Shown piece by piece: positions 23,640 through 33,049 of a stretch of DNA of 64,000 nt (positions are counted from its first letter, which is position 1; each line of letters opens with the position of its first letter). Origin of the DNA: Bactericera cockerelli (Eukaryota; Arthropoda; Insecta; Hemiptera; Triozidae); assembly GCA_024516035.1 (NCBI GenBank), contig CM044958.1:24869900-24933899 (forward strand), given 5' to 3'. Position numbers and translations under genes: made by a program. The notes under the pieces were generated by a model. That model had not been told where the DNA came from. It saw only the letters and a list, made by a program, of their open reading frames with translations, and did not search any database.

Positions 23640-23915
23640 CCAACATTGAGTGTGACGTAGATTGCCCAGGCCCACCCCCAGGTTCAAACATTCCTGATGC
23701 TGGCTGGTCCCGACCCATCCTATGCTGAGTGAGGTGTTTATGGCGTGATTGTCTGTTTCCAGTGAATGGTGGGTAAATCCCTCAGTTACGATATGACTAT
23801 AGTTGTTGAAATATTAATTGAAACCCCGAAACGAAACCCGCACAGATTAGACAAGGGAGCCTGTGATGACATCGAGCCTGGACTCATGTGTCCGGTGTTG
23901 TAAACATTTATATGA
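23640..23915 (+). mobile_element. Diverged SINE with the shared core
   Basis: The body matches the 5S-SINE core: TGATGCTGGCTGGTCCCGAC, GCTGAGTGAGG, CCAGTGAATGGTGGGTAAAT and ACGATATGACTATAG. The head is too decayed to call as tRNA- or 5S-derived. Confidence 0.55.
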
Positions 23916-24176
23916 TGGAATTAACTGACAGCAGCAATCGAGTTAATTATTTCTAAAGATACCTTTATTGCGTATGTTTTTATTAAGCACGATAAACATA
24001 TTAAAACGCTCGTAAACGTATGAGTCCTTATTATTGATACTTAGGCATCAGCTTTACGAAGCATATGAGAAGTAGTGGAGCTAACTTCAAATAAATGACT
24101 TCAAGTTCTGCTGATTTTGGATGTAATTGTGTTGCTGCCATTTCGATTCAAAACTATTTTGTAGCTCTTCATTTTT

Positions 24177-24213
24177 ACTTTCCTTATCCTAAAGAAAGGA
24201 AAGTAATGGAATC
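24177..24213. repeat. Hairpin like the end of the 25-kb/62-kb repeat
   Basis: TTACTTTCCTTATCCT and AAAGAAAGGAAAGTAA form a near-perfect inverted repeat. The motif ACTTTCCTTAT...AAGGAAAGT also closes the repeats ending at 25753 and 63038. Confidence 0.5.
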
Positions 24214-24631
24214 CCTTGTTAACAGGAACATAATATCAAATGCTATTAGGAGATCATTAACAGCGTTTTCCAAATAATGTTCTGTTTTGATTTATTGAAA
24301 ACAAAATACATAATTATAAACTCTGTTTTGTGTTAATATAGGTGGTTGGCTGGCGCTACTTGACGAGAAATTAGAAACACTGTATGAAAACATATAGGTA
24401 TAATACCAAATACCAATACCCCCCTCATAGGGGGAGGCCCATGCTCCATAGGGGTGACAGATGGCTATATTATATTATTATTACTTGACGAGCGCTCACC
24501 TCCCGGCGAGCTTGATTGAATAGAATTTAGTGCTGAATTTCTTTTAGTGGTGAATGTCTTCAGCATTTTCTGAATTTCTTTGTGAAGAGTTCAACAGTAC
24601 AAGGTACAAATATTATCTCAATTTGTACACA

Positions 24632-25080
24632 CAGTAGAACTTCGAATATTTCAACTATTTGGGACCAAGGGTAGCTAAAATAATCGAGGTTCTATAATAT
24701 AGATGTAAAATATGTGTTATACATTTTATGTAAAAGGCGATATTATACCTAAAATAGGTGATATATCACCTAAAAGTGATATACCTAAAATAGGGAAGAG
24801 AGGGCAAAATACTGCCATTTCCCTTGTTTTCTTTAACTGCAATAACTGCACAACTTGTATGTCTTGTTGCATTTCCAACTAACTAAAAGCTACATGAAAA
24901 TGTTCATCATCGCCATCGGTCTGGTTAGTTTGAGCTCTTTCAATGAGATCTTCCTCTGATGAGATGGGATGTCTTTGATTCAGCCGATCTGAATTCAACC
25001 AATTCCATATGTTCTCACTTGTTTGTAAAAATAAATACGAAAAATAATTGAGAGGTAAAATAATCGAGGTTCTTATACAG
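24632..25080 (-). mobile_element. Degraded pogo/Tigger-like DNA transposon
   Basis: The left end (CAGTAGAACTTCGAATATTT) and the right end (AATAATCGAGGTTC...CAG, followed by TA) are of the CAGT..GAACCTCGA class typical of pogo relatives. AATAATCGAGGTTCT also occurs directly repeated inside (about 24680 and 25060). A transposase C-terminal remnant lies within on the minus strand. The element abuts the next repeat at 25081. Confidence 0.55.
24879..25019 (-). pseudogene. Pogo-like transposase C-terminal remnant
   Basis: The minus strand encodes 46 residues and a stop: a WNWLNSDRLNQRHPISSEED core followed by LIERAQTNQTDGDDE. The arrangement of a WL..D motif, then a SDEDI-like acidic turn and an acidic tail, recalls the C-terminal ends of pogo/Tigger/jerky-type DDE proteins. 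The match is by pattern only. The upstream part of the transposase is missing. Confidence 0.45.
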
Positions 25081-25753
25081 TAAAAAAAAATCTGGTGTAA
25101 ACATCACACGACTTTCCTTATCATATTAGGAATGGAAACGGGACCAAAAGCCCCTGGTGACTTAAAGGTAACATTTATCTAAAAATTAACATCAAATTCG
25201 TAATCAGCACCTTAAAATCATTGGATTTGATATGTCACAACTCCCATCTAGGATGAATACTAAAAAAGTTAGTCCAAGCGGGTCCCCCACAAAATACCGG
25301 TAAATTGGGGCCGAGTTCAAAAAAGTTCAAGATATCAAAAAAATGATCAGAATAGACTCCTATTATTTTTTTAATCTAAGAAAATGTTGTTCTCTAACTT
25401 TTTTTGTATCTTTAACCAATTCATAGAAACGGCGCTTGCGGCCAATATTTGCGGCCCTGCGGCCGCATTCTGCGGCCGATTGCAACCAAAAGTTTCGTGG
25501 TTCGTCTGGTGTATAAAATTAATTTCCATACCAAATTTCAAGTCTCTAGCTCTTACCGTTCTCGAGATATCCTGTTCACACACACACACACACACACACA
25601 GACACACAGACAGACAGACGCACGGACCAATGGCTGAAAACAACTTTTTTGGTATCCTGAGGCTATGATTCGTCCAGAAATGTGAAAAACTGGGTAGGTC
25701 AAATTTTCGACGAATACAATACTTTCCTTATTATAGGATAAGGAAAGTAAAAA
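25081..25753 (+). repeat. Dispersed ~680-bp repeat, copy 1
   Basis: It is almost identical to 62342-63038, in the same orientation and 37.3 kb away. Both start TAAAAAAAAATCTGGTG, contain a NotI-type GCGGCCGC patch and a CA/CAGA microsatellite before ACGCACGGACCAATGGC, and end in a hairpin (ACTTTCCTTAT/ATAAGGAAAGT). The copies differ mainly in microsatellite length and by C/T at the CTCGAGATATCC site. The 94-codon frame through it is not convincing as a gene. It may be a non-autonomous transposon; the class is unknown. Confidence 0.85.
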
Positions 25754-27150
25754 AATTGATATAATTTCATAACCGAAAATGATATAATTTCAGAAGATTG
25801 GATCAATGTGGCTTATATGTTTGGCTTGAATTTGTTCTCAGGTGCTTGAACACGTTGACCGAGAAAAACATCTCCAAACTTCTCAGAGCCTATGGAGTGT
25901 TGATAATGCCGACATAGGCCCGAATGAATGAGATCAAATAAGTTGATTCAGCTACCTGTTACATAAAAAATAGTACAATCAATCTATTGAAAATCTATCC
26001 ATTCATTACTTATGCAAGTATATTTTGAATGTTAATCTGTGTATCAATACTGGGTGAATCAACAGAATGTGACTTAATGTTAATATTACGTAAGAATATT
26101 TTGCAGCAATATATGTATACGTACATTGTTCACCTACTGTTATTAAAAAGTCTTATTCCAGAGAACTACACTGGAACCGTGAAGGCATTAGCTTTGTCAG
26201 TGTTAATAGAGATTATCCACCACTTAAAAAAAAGGTAAGTGTGCCCCGTAACTGCTTTCGCATTACTTCAGGGCACTTTACCTTTACATCCATGCCATTC
26301 CGGAAACGGAAAAATTGAGTCAGGAAGGTAATCCACGGATCCATATTAATCATCTACATTACGCCGTAACCACAGTGACTAACAATATTTTGATAAAACT
26401 ATGTTCCTATAATCTTTTATTATGAATGTACATGTTAGGTACATGTAAGCCAGCCATCCTGTATATTGACTCGTTGGTCCTCAAGAATTTCTCAAGTCAG
26501 GTGTTGTGTGATCAATGGAGAGTTCTTCGTGTTTGAATGAATGATACTATAAATAGGCCGGAAGTTGTTTCAATGGACTCAAAATTTTTTTCTGTTATGC
26601 TTTTTGAATGAATGAGGTCAATTTGAAAATGCCCATTTATATTTTTGTGAATATAGTCTTACCTACCCTAGTACAATACCCTCACAGATTAATAATAAAT
26701 TCATTCATATTTCATATTCTTAATTAGTTTTGGTATCATTGATATATACTGGCTTTTTAAAAACTGTCATATTTAATTTTGGTATGAATAGGATTGACTT
26801 GTCCTATTTTGTAGAATAATACAGTGTTGCAGAGGGTAATTATACGGATGACTCTTGCAGTACCTATTGATCCCCGAGAAATATAATTTCATGTAAATAC
26901 GAAACGAAGAAACTTAGCCATCACGAGGTACTCTCTCTCTCTCTTGTTTCAAAGATATAAGTTTGATGATAAAAATAGAAATCAAAGAATAATAATTAAT
27001 AAAAGAAAACTTGATATAAATTATACAGAAAAAAATATTCAAACAAACATTCATGTTATAATAAAATTAATAATTACACGTTTAATGATCAGCATCTCTC
27101 TTGTCATTCCTGTCGAACCTAATAGCTTATAGATATTTTGATTTGATTTT
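25754..27150. other. AT-rich non-coding stretch
   Basis: No gene is visible. A short CT microsatellite lies at 26931-26943. The hairpin at 26231 is listed separately. Confidence 0.45.
26231..26285 (+). other. Small hairpin of pre-miRNA shape
   Basis: The outer arm AAAGGTAAGTGTGCCC pairs with GGGCACTTTACCTTT with one bulge. The inner arms GTAACTGC and GCATTAC also pair with one bulge, around a TTTC loop. About 22 pairs form in 55 nt. No homologue is known to me; a small MITE is equally possible. Confidence 0.4.
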
Positions 27151-27157
27151 ATTCTTT

Positions 27158-27386
27158 ACTAGCGGGCTGTCGCCCGCTTTGCGGGCCAAGGCATGGCCGT
27201 GAAAGCAAAAAATCCTTTTTCGCCAATGGCAGGTGTTGTAGTCGGAATTTCAAAAAATCCCGTCTTATTGCACATCTAGACTATAAGATAAAGCTACCTA
27301 CCAAATTTCAGCTTCCTAGGTATTACGGTTTGGGCTGTAGAGCGATGATCAGTCAGTCAGTGACTTTGACATTTATATATTAAGAT
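27158..27386 (+). mobile_element. 3' end of an RTE-like or SINE element
   Basis: The piece opens TACTAGCGGGCTGTCGCCCG with a 7-bp hairpin (AGCGGGC/GCCCGCT). It continues GCTTTGCGGGCC and ACCAAATTTCAGCTTCCTAG and ends with GATCAGTCAGTCAGTGACTT and TATATATTAAGAT. I know this ordering from very common arthropod repeat 3' ends. A shorter relative begins at about 30872. Confidence 0.6.
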
Positions 27387-27389
27387 TTA

Positions 27390-28430
27390 ATACAATTGTA
27401 ATTTACATAATATGACACCTCCTAAGATAATTCTACCTCATTGTTTGATAGGACAATTAGGTCACCAAGTAGATAGATACTCAGCAATTAAATAGCCCTG
27501 TATAAAAAAAGTCCTCACACCCTGTTTGTATCAGAAAATGAAATCAAAACAAGCTACGGAGGAAAAGAAAGTTAACAGAGCAAAAAATAAACAAGAGCTT
27601 TCTTTCAAGTCGTTTCGTTGAACGTTAAAGTTTTCTCCCGAGTTATAATGTTAATGTAATGTGAGCGCCAGCCAATGTCTGTGTATGCTTCATTCCCAAG
27701 ACAAGGGATATGTCACAGCAAATTTAAATATTAATATTACCAGTTATATACATTAGAAAAGCGTGCCTTATTCTTCTTTAAATATATATTTATAATATGC
27801 ACCTATAACTAGTGGTTCTGTGGATTGTAAACCTTACTCAGATTCTTTTATCAAAAATGTAAAATTAAGCATTAAGACAACAAGACCTTTCATACAACAC
27901 CACTCGATGGGCTTCAAAAAAATCTAATCTTAAAATAAATTTACTATAGTTCTAAATAATTAGATTGTGATAAAATCATAAATATATTATTCTTTTAAAC
28001 CACAAAAAGGCCTCGCTTTGCCCAATGTGGACCAAAACCAACACAGCAATTTCGATTTCAATTTGTACAAAAGATTTTTGTAACAATTGTAACCAAATTT
28101 TTGAAACGGCCTTCGCCCATAACACATTTCTCGTAACCAAAACCATGCCACTTTAAACATCATGAGTGCGCCAAAAAAGGACACTTACTCTTAAAGTGGA
28201 CACCCTATCCTCATTTATTTGATTATGTGACTACAAAATAAGACGACTCTGAGAATTAGGTGGTAAATACATTAGCTATATTAACTGTTATTAGCTATTT
28301 TAACTGGGAAATAGGATATAAGTTGATTGAGATGAGACATGAGACTTTTCAAAGTACCGATTTTGAATTCTATTTTGGTCTCAGTTTCTATTGAGATAAT
28401 GTTGCAATTAGACTCTCTCTTCGTATTTTG
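27390..28430. other. Non-coding stretch
   Basis: Nothing assignable. The segment at 28000-28190 has scattered open frames with Cys/His pairs but no intact domain. Confidence 0.4.
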
Positions 28431-28436
28431 TTTATA

Positions 28437-28673
28437 GGAATTTCAATTCTAATTATTACTATTTTGAACTTCTGGTTAAAATCGTATACCCAATTTGAGC
28501 AAATAATGCAATCATTTTTATTTTTTCCAAGATATATTATTAGTTTCATATCAATCGGGGGTCCATTTTTGGCGCCTTTTCTCTATTACTGTCGACTCAG
28601 AAAGCATGGGAATGATGACAAAGATAATACTTATGATAATGATAATGTTAGAGAATTGGAGATTTCATTTTAG
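28437..28673 (+). CDS. Possible terminal exon of a membrane protein (unproven)
   Basis: An AG preceded by a T-rich tract (TTCGTATTTTGTTTATAG) could start an exon at 28437. The frame then runs 78 codons to TAG. It shows two hydrophobic segments (GISILIITILNFW; FFPRYIISFISIGGPFLAPF), then YYCRLRKHG and an acidic Asp/Asn tail. This order resembles the last membrane helix and tail of a receptor, but I recognise no family. AT-rich chance frames of this length do occur here, and no AATAAA follows closely. Confidence 0.22.
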   Translation, partial: GISILIITILNFWLKSYTQFEQIMQSFLFFPRYIISFISIGGPFLAPFLYYCRLRKHGNDDKDNTYDNDNVRELEISF

Positions 28674-30440
28674 AATTGTATAATATTCGCATCTAATTTG
28701 GTTTTATGAACCCTGTTGTTTCTACTTTTCTGTACTTATTGGTGTCTTAATGTCACATAAGTACTTTCTGCTTTTATTTCTTCGAATAAGGAGCTATTGT
28801 TCTTTGCTATTTTTGACAGAAATCCAAACTTCCAAGTACCCCAATACAAATTGAATATTAAATTCAATATAAGTTGATTAAATTTTTTAAATTACCTAGC
28901 TATACATCATATACATAGAGATAATAACACAAATTTTCAATGATTTATATTCCATTATATCAAATTTATTTGACTTTCTTTTCCTATATTTCTATATAAT
29001 GGCACATCTATCAGGGTCATTTTGTTTTTTATTTATTTATATTACCTACTTTGCTTGATGATGAATCATAACAGTTGAGCATTTAAAATTTTTGAGGTGC
29101 TTGATTTATAATGAAATATTTATTTTTCCTGAAAGCACAAGAATAGAGTTCATGCTTTGAAATGTTTCACAAGAATCCCTCGGAAGAAAACCAGGGGTAA
29201 GAGTAATTATTTAACAGAAATGAAAGATGGTGCATTTTAAATTAAACCACCATCCCTTATTCTTTCTCGTCATGTTCTGCAAACTTTGTTCCAACATCAT
29301 TTTAAAATATTAGAACTCAAGTTTGTTCTTAATTTAATTCTAACAAAATGTTTATCACTCGTAATGATTATTCATCATTGAGATGAGGAGACTAGTTTTT
29401 AGAACAATAAAATTATTTATTAATTGTATACAAGATTTTTTTTAGTGATGGGTATCAAAACATAATTCATTATGTACCTAAACGTAATCTTCTTTGTGTA
29501 TTAGTTCCTAATGATTTTTTTGTGGGTGCATACTTGAATTTGCATAATAATTACAAATTAATTTTATAATACCACAAAGATTGTTATGCACTTTGTGTTA
29601 TTACCACTATTCGGAGTCCAAAGTGTTTTTTTAAGAAATTGACGATTAAATAACGTTAAAAGCGAATAGTTTTGAATACATATAACATATTATTTTTATA
29701 CTAGAGAACCCTGTACATGAGAGAAGTTAAATAGAATTAAATCATACAAGATAAAGTTATGTTTCTTTTCATTTCATTAGGATGAAAATAGAAAATTAAA
29801 ATTTTATAAAGAGGGAAACAGAGCTAGGAAAGGAGGGGATGTCACATGTGGTATAATTTCATTACTCATATTACAAACAACTCATCTAGCTAATGTATCA
29901 TCTCTGCTCCCTCCAGTGTGCAAGACTCCGCCAGTCTCAATCTCAACTTCTACGCTTTCCCTCCTCTTGTTAATATATTTTACATTCCACCAAGCTATTC
30001 ACTTTGACTTTGCTTGTGTTATATTTATATCCTACAGAGGAAGACTGAATTTTTTAACAGAAAACACCGATGGTAAGTTCTAAAGTTCCTCATGTATTTT
30101 CATTTACTGAGTAAACTGAAGGTAACCTATACTTACTAAAAACCAAACTCATCTTAATAATCCTACAATGACATTGAAGTGTTTTATTTAAGAGGAAATA
30201 AACTTACAGTCTGAATAAAAATCCACCATGTAAGGGCCGCTCTCTTTTTGAAATCTTGAAGTTGCCTGTTTGGCATGGAACTATTATTTTACAGAACTCT
30301 TCAGTCGCGTTCATATTTCATGAAGTTATCCACCAACTCCAATATTGAGACTCTAGCTGAGCCTGAGCAGTGGATTCGCAACCCACAGTTCGCAGGTTCA
30401 AGTAAATTATTATGATGTATTTATACTCAAAATTGTATAT
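28674..30440. other. AT-rich non-coding stretch
   Basis: No gene or repeat could be assigned. Confidence 0.45.
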
Positions 30441-30444
30441 ATAC

Positions 30445-30543
30445 TCAAATAAATAAAGAGGTGCTTTGTTAAACTGTTGGCATAATGGGACTACCTGTCT
30501 TGCGCTGACAGTCTAAATAAAGCACTTCTTATACTTATACTTA
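30445..30543 (+). mobile_element. LINE 3' end fragment (GTCTAAATAAAGCAC family), copy 1
   Basis: The fragment reads TTGGCATAATGGGACTACCT ... GACAGTCTAAATAAAGCACT and ends in a short TTATAC repeat. Minus-strand relatives lie at 53822-53905 and 56441-56510, with TTAC-type tails. Simple-repeat tails after a conserved 3' end are typical of some LINEs. Confidence 0.6.
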
Positions 30544-31560
30544 TGATGACTTGATGCCCTTAACGTGATTACAGCTGATGCCTTCTCACACAAACCTAAA
30601 AGCAATTCCATATCATTTATAAATACCTAAAAAAACGTACCTATTTACAGAGGAGGTAAGTATTTACATAGAGGAAATCCAGCTCATGTCTGGGATTCGC
30701 AAAGTTTGGAGAAAGTCGACATACTCTCAATAGCTGGTGCAACTCCCTCCTGCTTCTGTTGTTACATGTATTAATTCCATATTAGATTAAAGTTAGCCTT
30801 TTCAGTCACTGAGGTTCTCGATTTGTTGCTGGGGTCTTGTGGGATAAGATTCGTACAATAATGTAGCTAATGTACTAGCGGCGGGCCGGTACTTCGTCAC
30901 AGCAAATGTGTTTCTCCCGTGGCTGGGTCGTCAGAGATAAAAAAAATCTTCTCTTGTTGATTTTTTTACACTTAAATCATGCAATGACCAATTGAATAGG
31001 ACAAGAACTCAATGTTTTCATATAATTTTTCTTCCTTTTTTAAACATTGAAGATAAGAGAATTCGTCGTTATATGACTATACAGTACAATTTTATGCTCA
31101 AAATATAAATCATTGATTAAAATTTAGCTTTGAAACTTGCCTTCTTGTTAATACATGATATAATATCACAAACGAGCTGAAATGAAAGGAGCGAATATTA
31201 CGTATATTATTATTAGTATTATGAGTATTAAAAAAGCACAAAATATGTGACTTAGCACCCCTTGTTCCACAAAGATATTTTTTCCAAACTTTTTCATCGA
31301 GTATACATCACATGACATTATACGAGTCATCCCCATGTGTAGCACAAATATATTGAGTTAACATATTCTGTGTAAAAAGTTCTTATAACAAAGTTAAAAG
31401 TTTCCTAATATTACAATGTGATACGAAATAAAATATTATGGAATCATAATGCTTTGCCATTTCTTCATTCCTCGGGTCCTCGAATACATTATCGTAACGA
31501 TCAAACTAAAACAAAGTTAGCGGAAGATTTGGGTGGAAAATGTTTTGTTCAGTCCCTAGA
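30544..31560. other. AT-rich non-coding stretch
   Basis: At 30872 a short ACTAGCGGCGGGCCGG piece looks like a relative of the 27158 repeat. Nothing else is assignable. Confidence 0.4.
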
Positions 31561-31567
31561 TGCATTT

Positions 31568-32127
31568 CTCAGCTCCATCCTAATGTGGAGAGAGGATGTT
31601 CCCTCAGCTCCATCTTAATGTGGAGAGAGGATGTTTCCTCAGCTCCATCTTAATGTGGAGAGAGGATGTTTCCTCAGCTCCATCTTAATGTGGAGAGAGG
31701 ATGTTTCCTCAGCTCCATCTTAATGTGGAGAGAGGATGTTTCCTCAGCTCGATCTTAATGTGGAGAGAGGATGTTTCCTCAGCTCCATCTTAATGTGGAG
31801 AGAGGATGTTTCCTCAGCTCCATCTTAATGTGGAGAGAGGATGTTTCCTCAGCTCCATCTTAATGTGGAGAGAGGATGTTTCCTCAGCTCCATCTTAATG
31901 TGGAGAGAGGATGTTTCCTCAGCTCGATCTTAATGTGGAGAGAGGATGTTTCCTCAGCTCCATCTTAATGTGGAGAGAGGATGTTTCCTCAGCTCCATCT
32001 TAATGTGGAGAGAGGATGTTTCCTCAGCTCCATCTTAATGTGGAGAGAGGATGTTTCCTCAGCTCCATCTTAATGTGGAGAGAGGATGTTTCCTCAGCTC
32101 CATCTTAATGTGGAGAGGGGACGTTCC
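31568..32127. repeat. 35-bp minisatellite, 16 copies
   Basis: Units start CTCAGCTCCATCTTAATGTG and continue GAGAGAGGATGTTTC. The copies are nearly uniform; two units carry CTCGATC instead of CTCCATC, about 175 bp apart, which suggests copying in blocks of five. The array ends about 110 bp before an inverted-repeat element (32240). Confidence 0.95.
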
Positions 32128-32239
32128 CACATGATGGAGAAGAGGATGGTGAGCATTCTGGTGATGATGATAAGCGGAAGGACGGTGGCGCTGAATTCAA
32201 GCCCCAAAACGATGTACAATGGCAAAGCCTCATTGTGCA

Positions 32240-33040
32240 GGGGAGGTAACGAACTCTTTCCCGTTGCCCTTGTCTAACCCCAGTTCTCTCCGGTTTGTTG
32301 CAGGGATCACCACGAGTTCTCTCCCGAAAACAAGGCCAAGCTTTTTTACATTAGGTATTTAACACGTTGAGCGCCGCAGGACCCCATGGGGGCTTTTTCT
32401 ATACTATCAACTGGTACCTAAACCCACATGGGGGCTTTAAAATATGACTTCAGTTTATGTACACTTTGCCAGACATGGAACAGACAAAAGTTTACCTCAA
32501 AATCATGCGGCGCTCAACGTGTTAAGAAAATGAAAATTAGAAAATTATCATTTTTATATAAGAATCGGCTTTTTATAAGGAAATCGTTAAAATCTCTTAA
32601 CATATGAAAGGCAATGCCTCGGGTTTATAGTATAGGGTTAGGTAAAATGTATAGAAGGTCATGCCTCGGGTTTATCATAGCATTAGGGGAAATACTTAGA
32701 TGGCCATGCCTCAGGTCTATTTCAATGATACATATTAGGTGTTTCTGTTATAAAATTTATGCTAGGCCTAAACTATATGTATAGGTATAAACTCAGGTAA
32801 AATATGCAAGCAACGGTTTGGAATATTATGAGTTGATAAAACCATGAGCGGGAGAGAACTCGTGTACTCTACCTGACCAAAAGTTGGGTTGGGAGAGAAC
32901 TCGGTGACGTCCATTGTGTAGTTGTGTACATTAGGGTTAGGAAAAATAAATATGGGGCCATGCCTGGAGCTGTAACTTGGGCGCAGCACCAGAGGCTTCT
33001 CAAATGAAAATGAAAATTGAATAGGTGTAGAACTGTAGAA
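32240..33040 (+). mobile_element. Unnamed inverted-repeat element, copy A
   Basis: The left part carries AGTTCTCTCCGG and GAGTTCTCTCCCG; the right part carries the complements CGGGAGAGAACTCG (about 32849) and GGGAGAGAACTCGG (about 32890). The middle has ~46-bp degenerate tandem units around ATGCCTCGGGTTTATAG (32615-32730). Copy B (39368-39925) is inverted, and copy C (61490-61950) is more diverged. Subterminal inverted repeats without a reading frame suggest a non-autonomous DNA transposon. Copy A contains the MITE at 32363-32521. Confidence 0.65.
32363..32521. mobile_element. piggyBac-type MITE inserted at TTAA
   Basis: The 159-bp element has perfect 16-bp ends: CACGTTGAGCGCCGCA (32363-32378) and its complement TGCGGCGCTCAACGTG (32506-32521). 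TTAA flanks it on both sides (32359-32362 and 32522-32525). CATGGGGGCTTT occurs twice inside. The matching place in copy B (about 39795) reads continuously GGTATTTAAGAAAATG on the complement, with a single TTAA, which is the empty site. TTAA duplication is the hallmark of piggyBac transposases. Confidence 0.9.
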
Positions 33041-33049
33041 GAACAATAT

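Noticed and set aside
25440..25490. CpG island or promoter at the GCGGCCGC patch
   Set aside because: It is about 50 bp long, lies inside a dispersed repeat and recurs identically at 62700-62745.
25371..25668. Open frames of 90-94 codons on both strands, repeated at 62632-62953
   Set aside because: They run through a CA/CAGA microsatellite in a dispersed non-coding repeat, with similar lengths on both strands. There is no protein motif.
25085..25753. Helitron
   Set aside because: A 3' hairpin is present, but the required CTRR end and clear A/T insertion context are not, so I left the class open.
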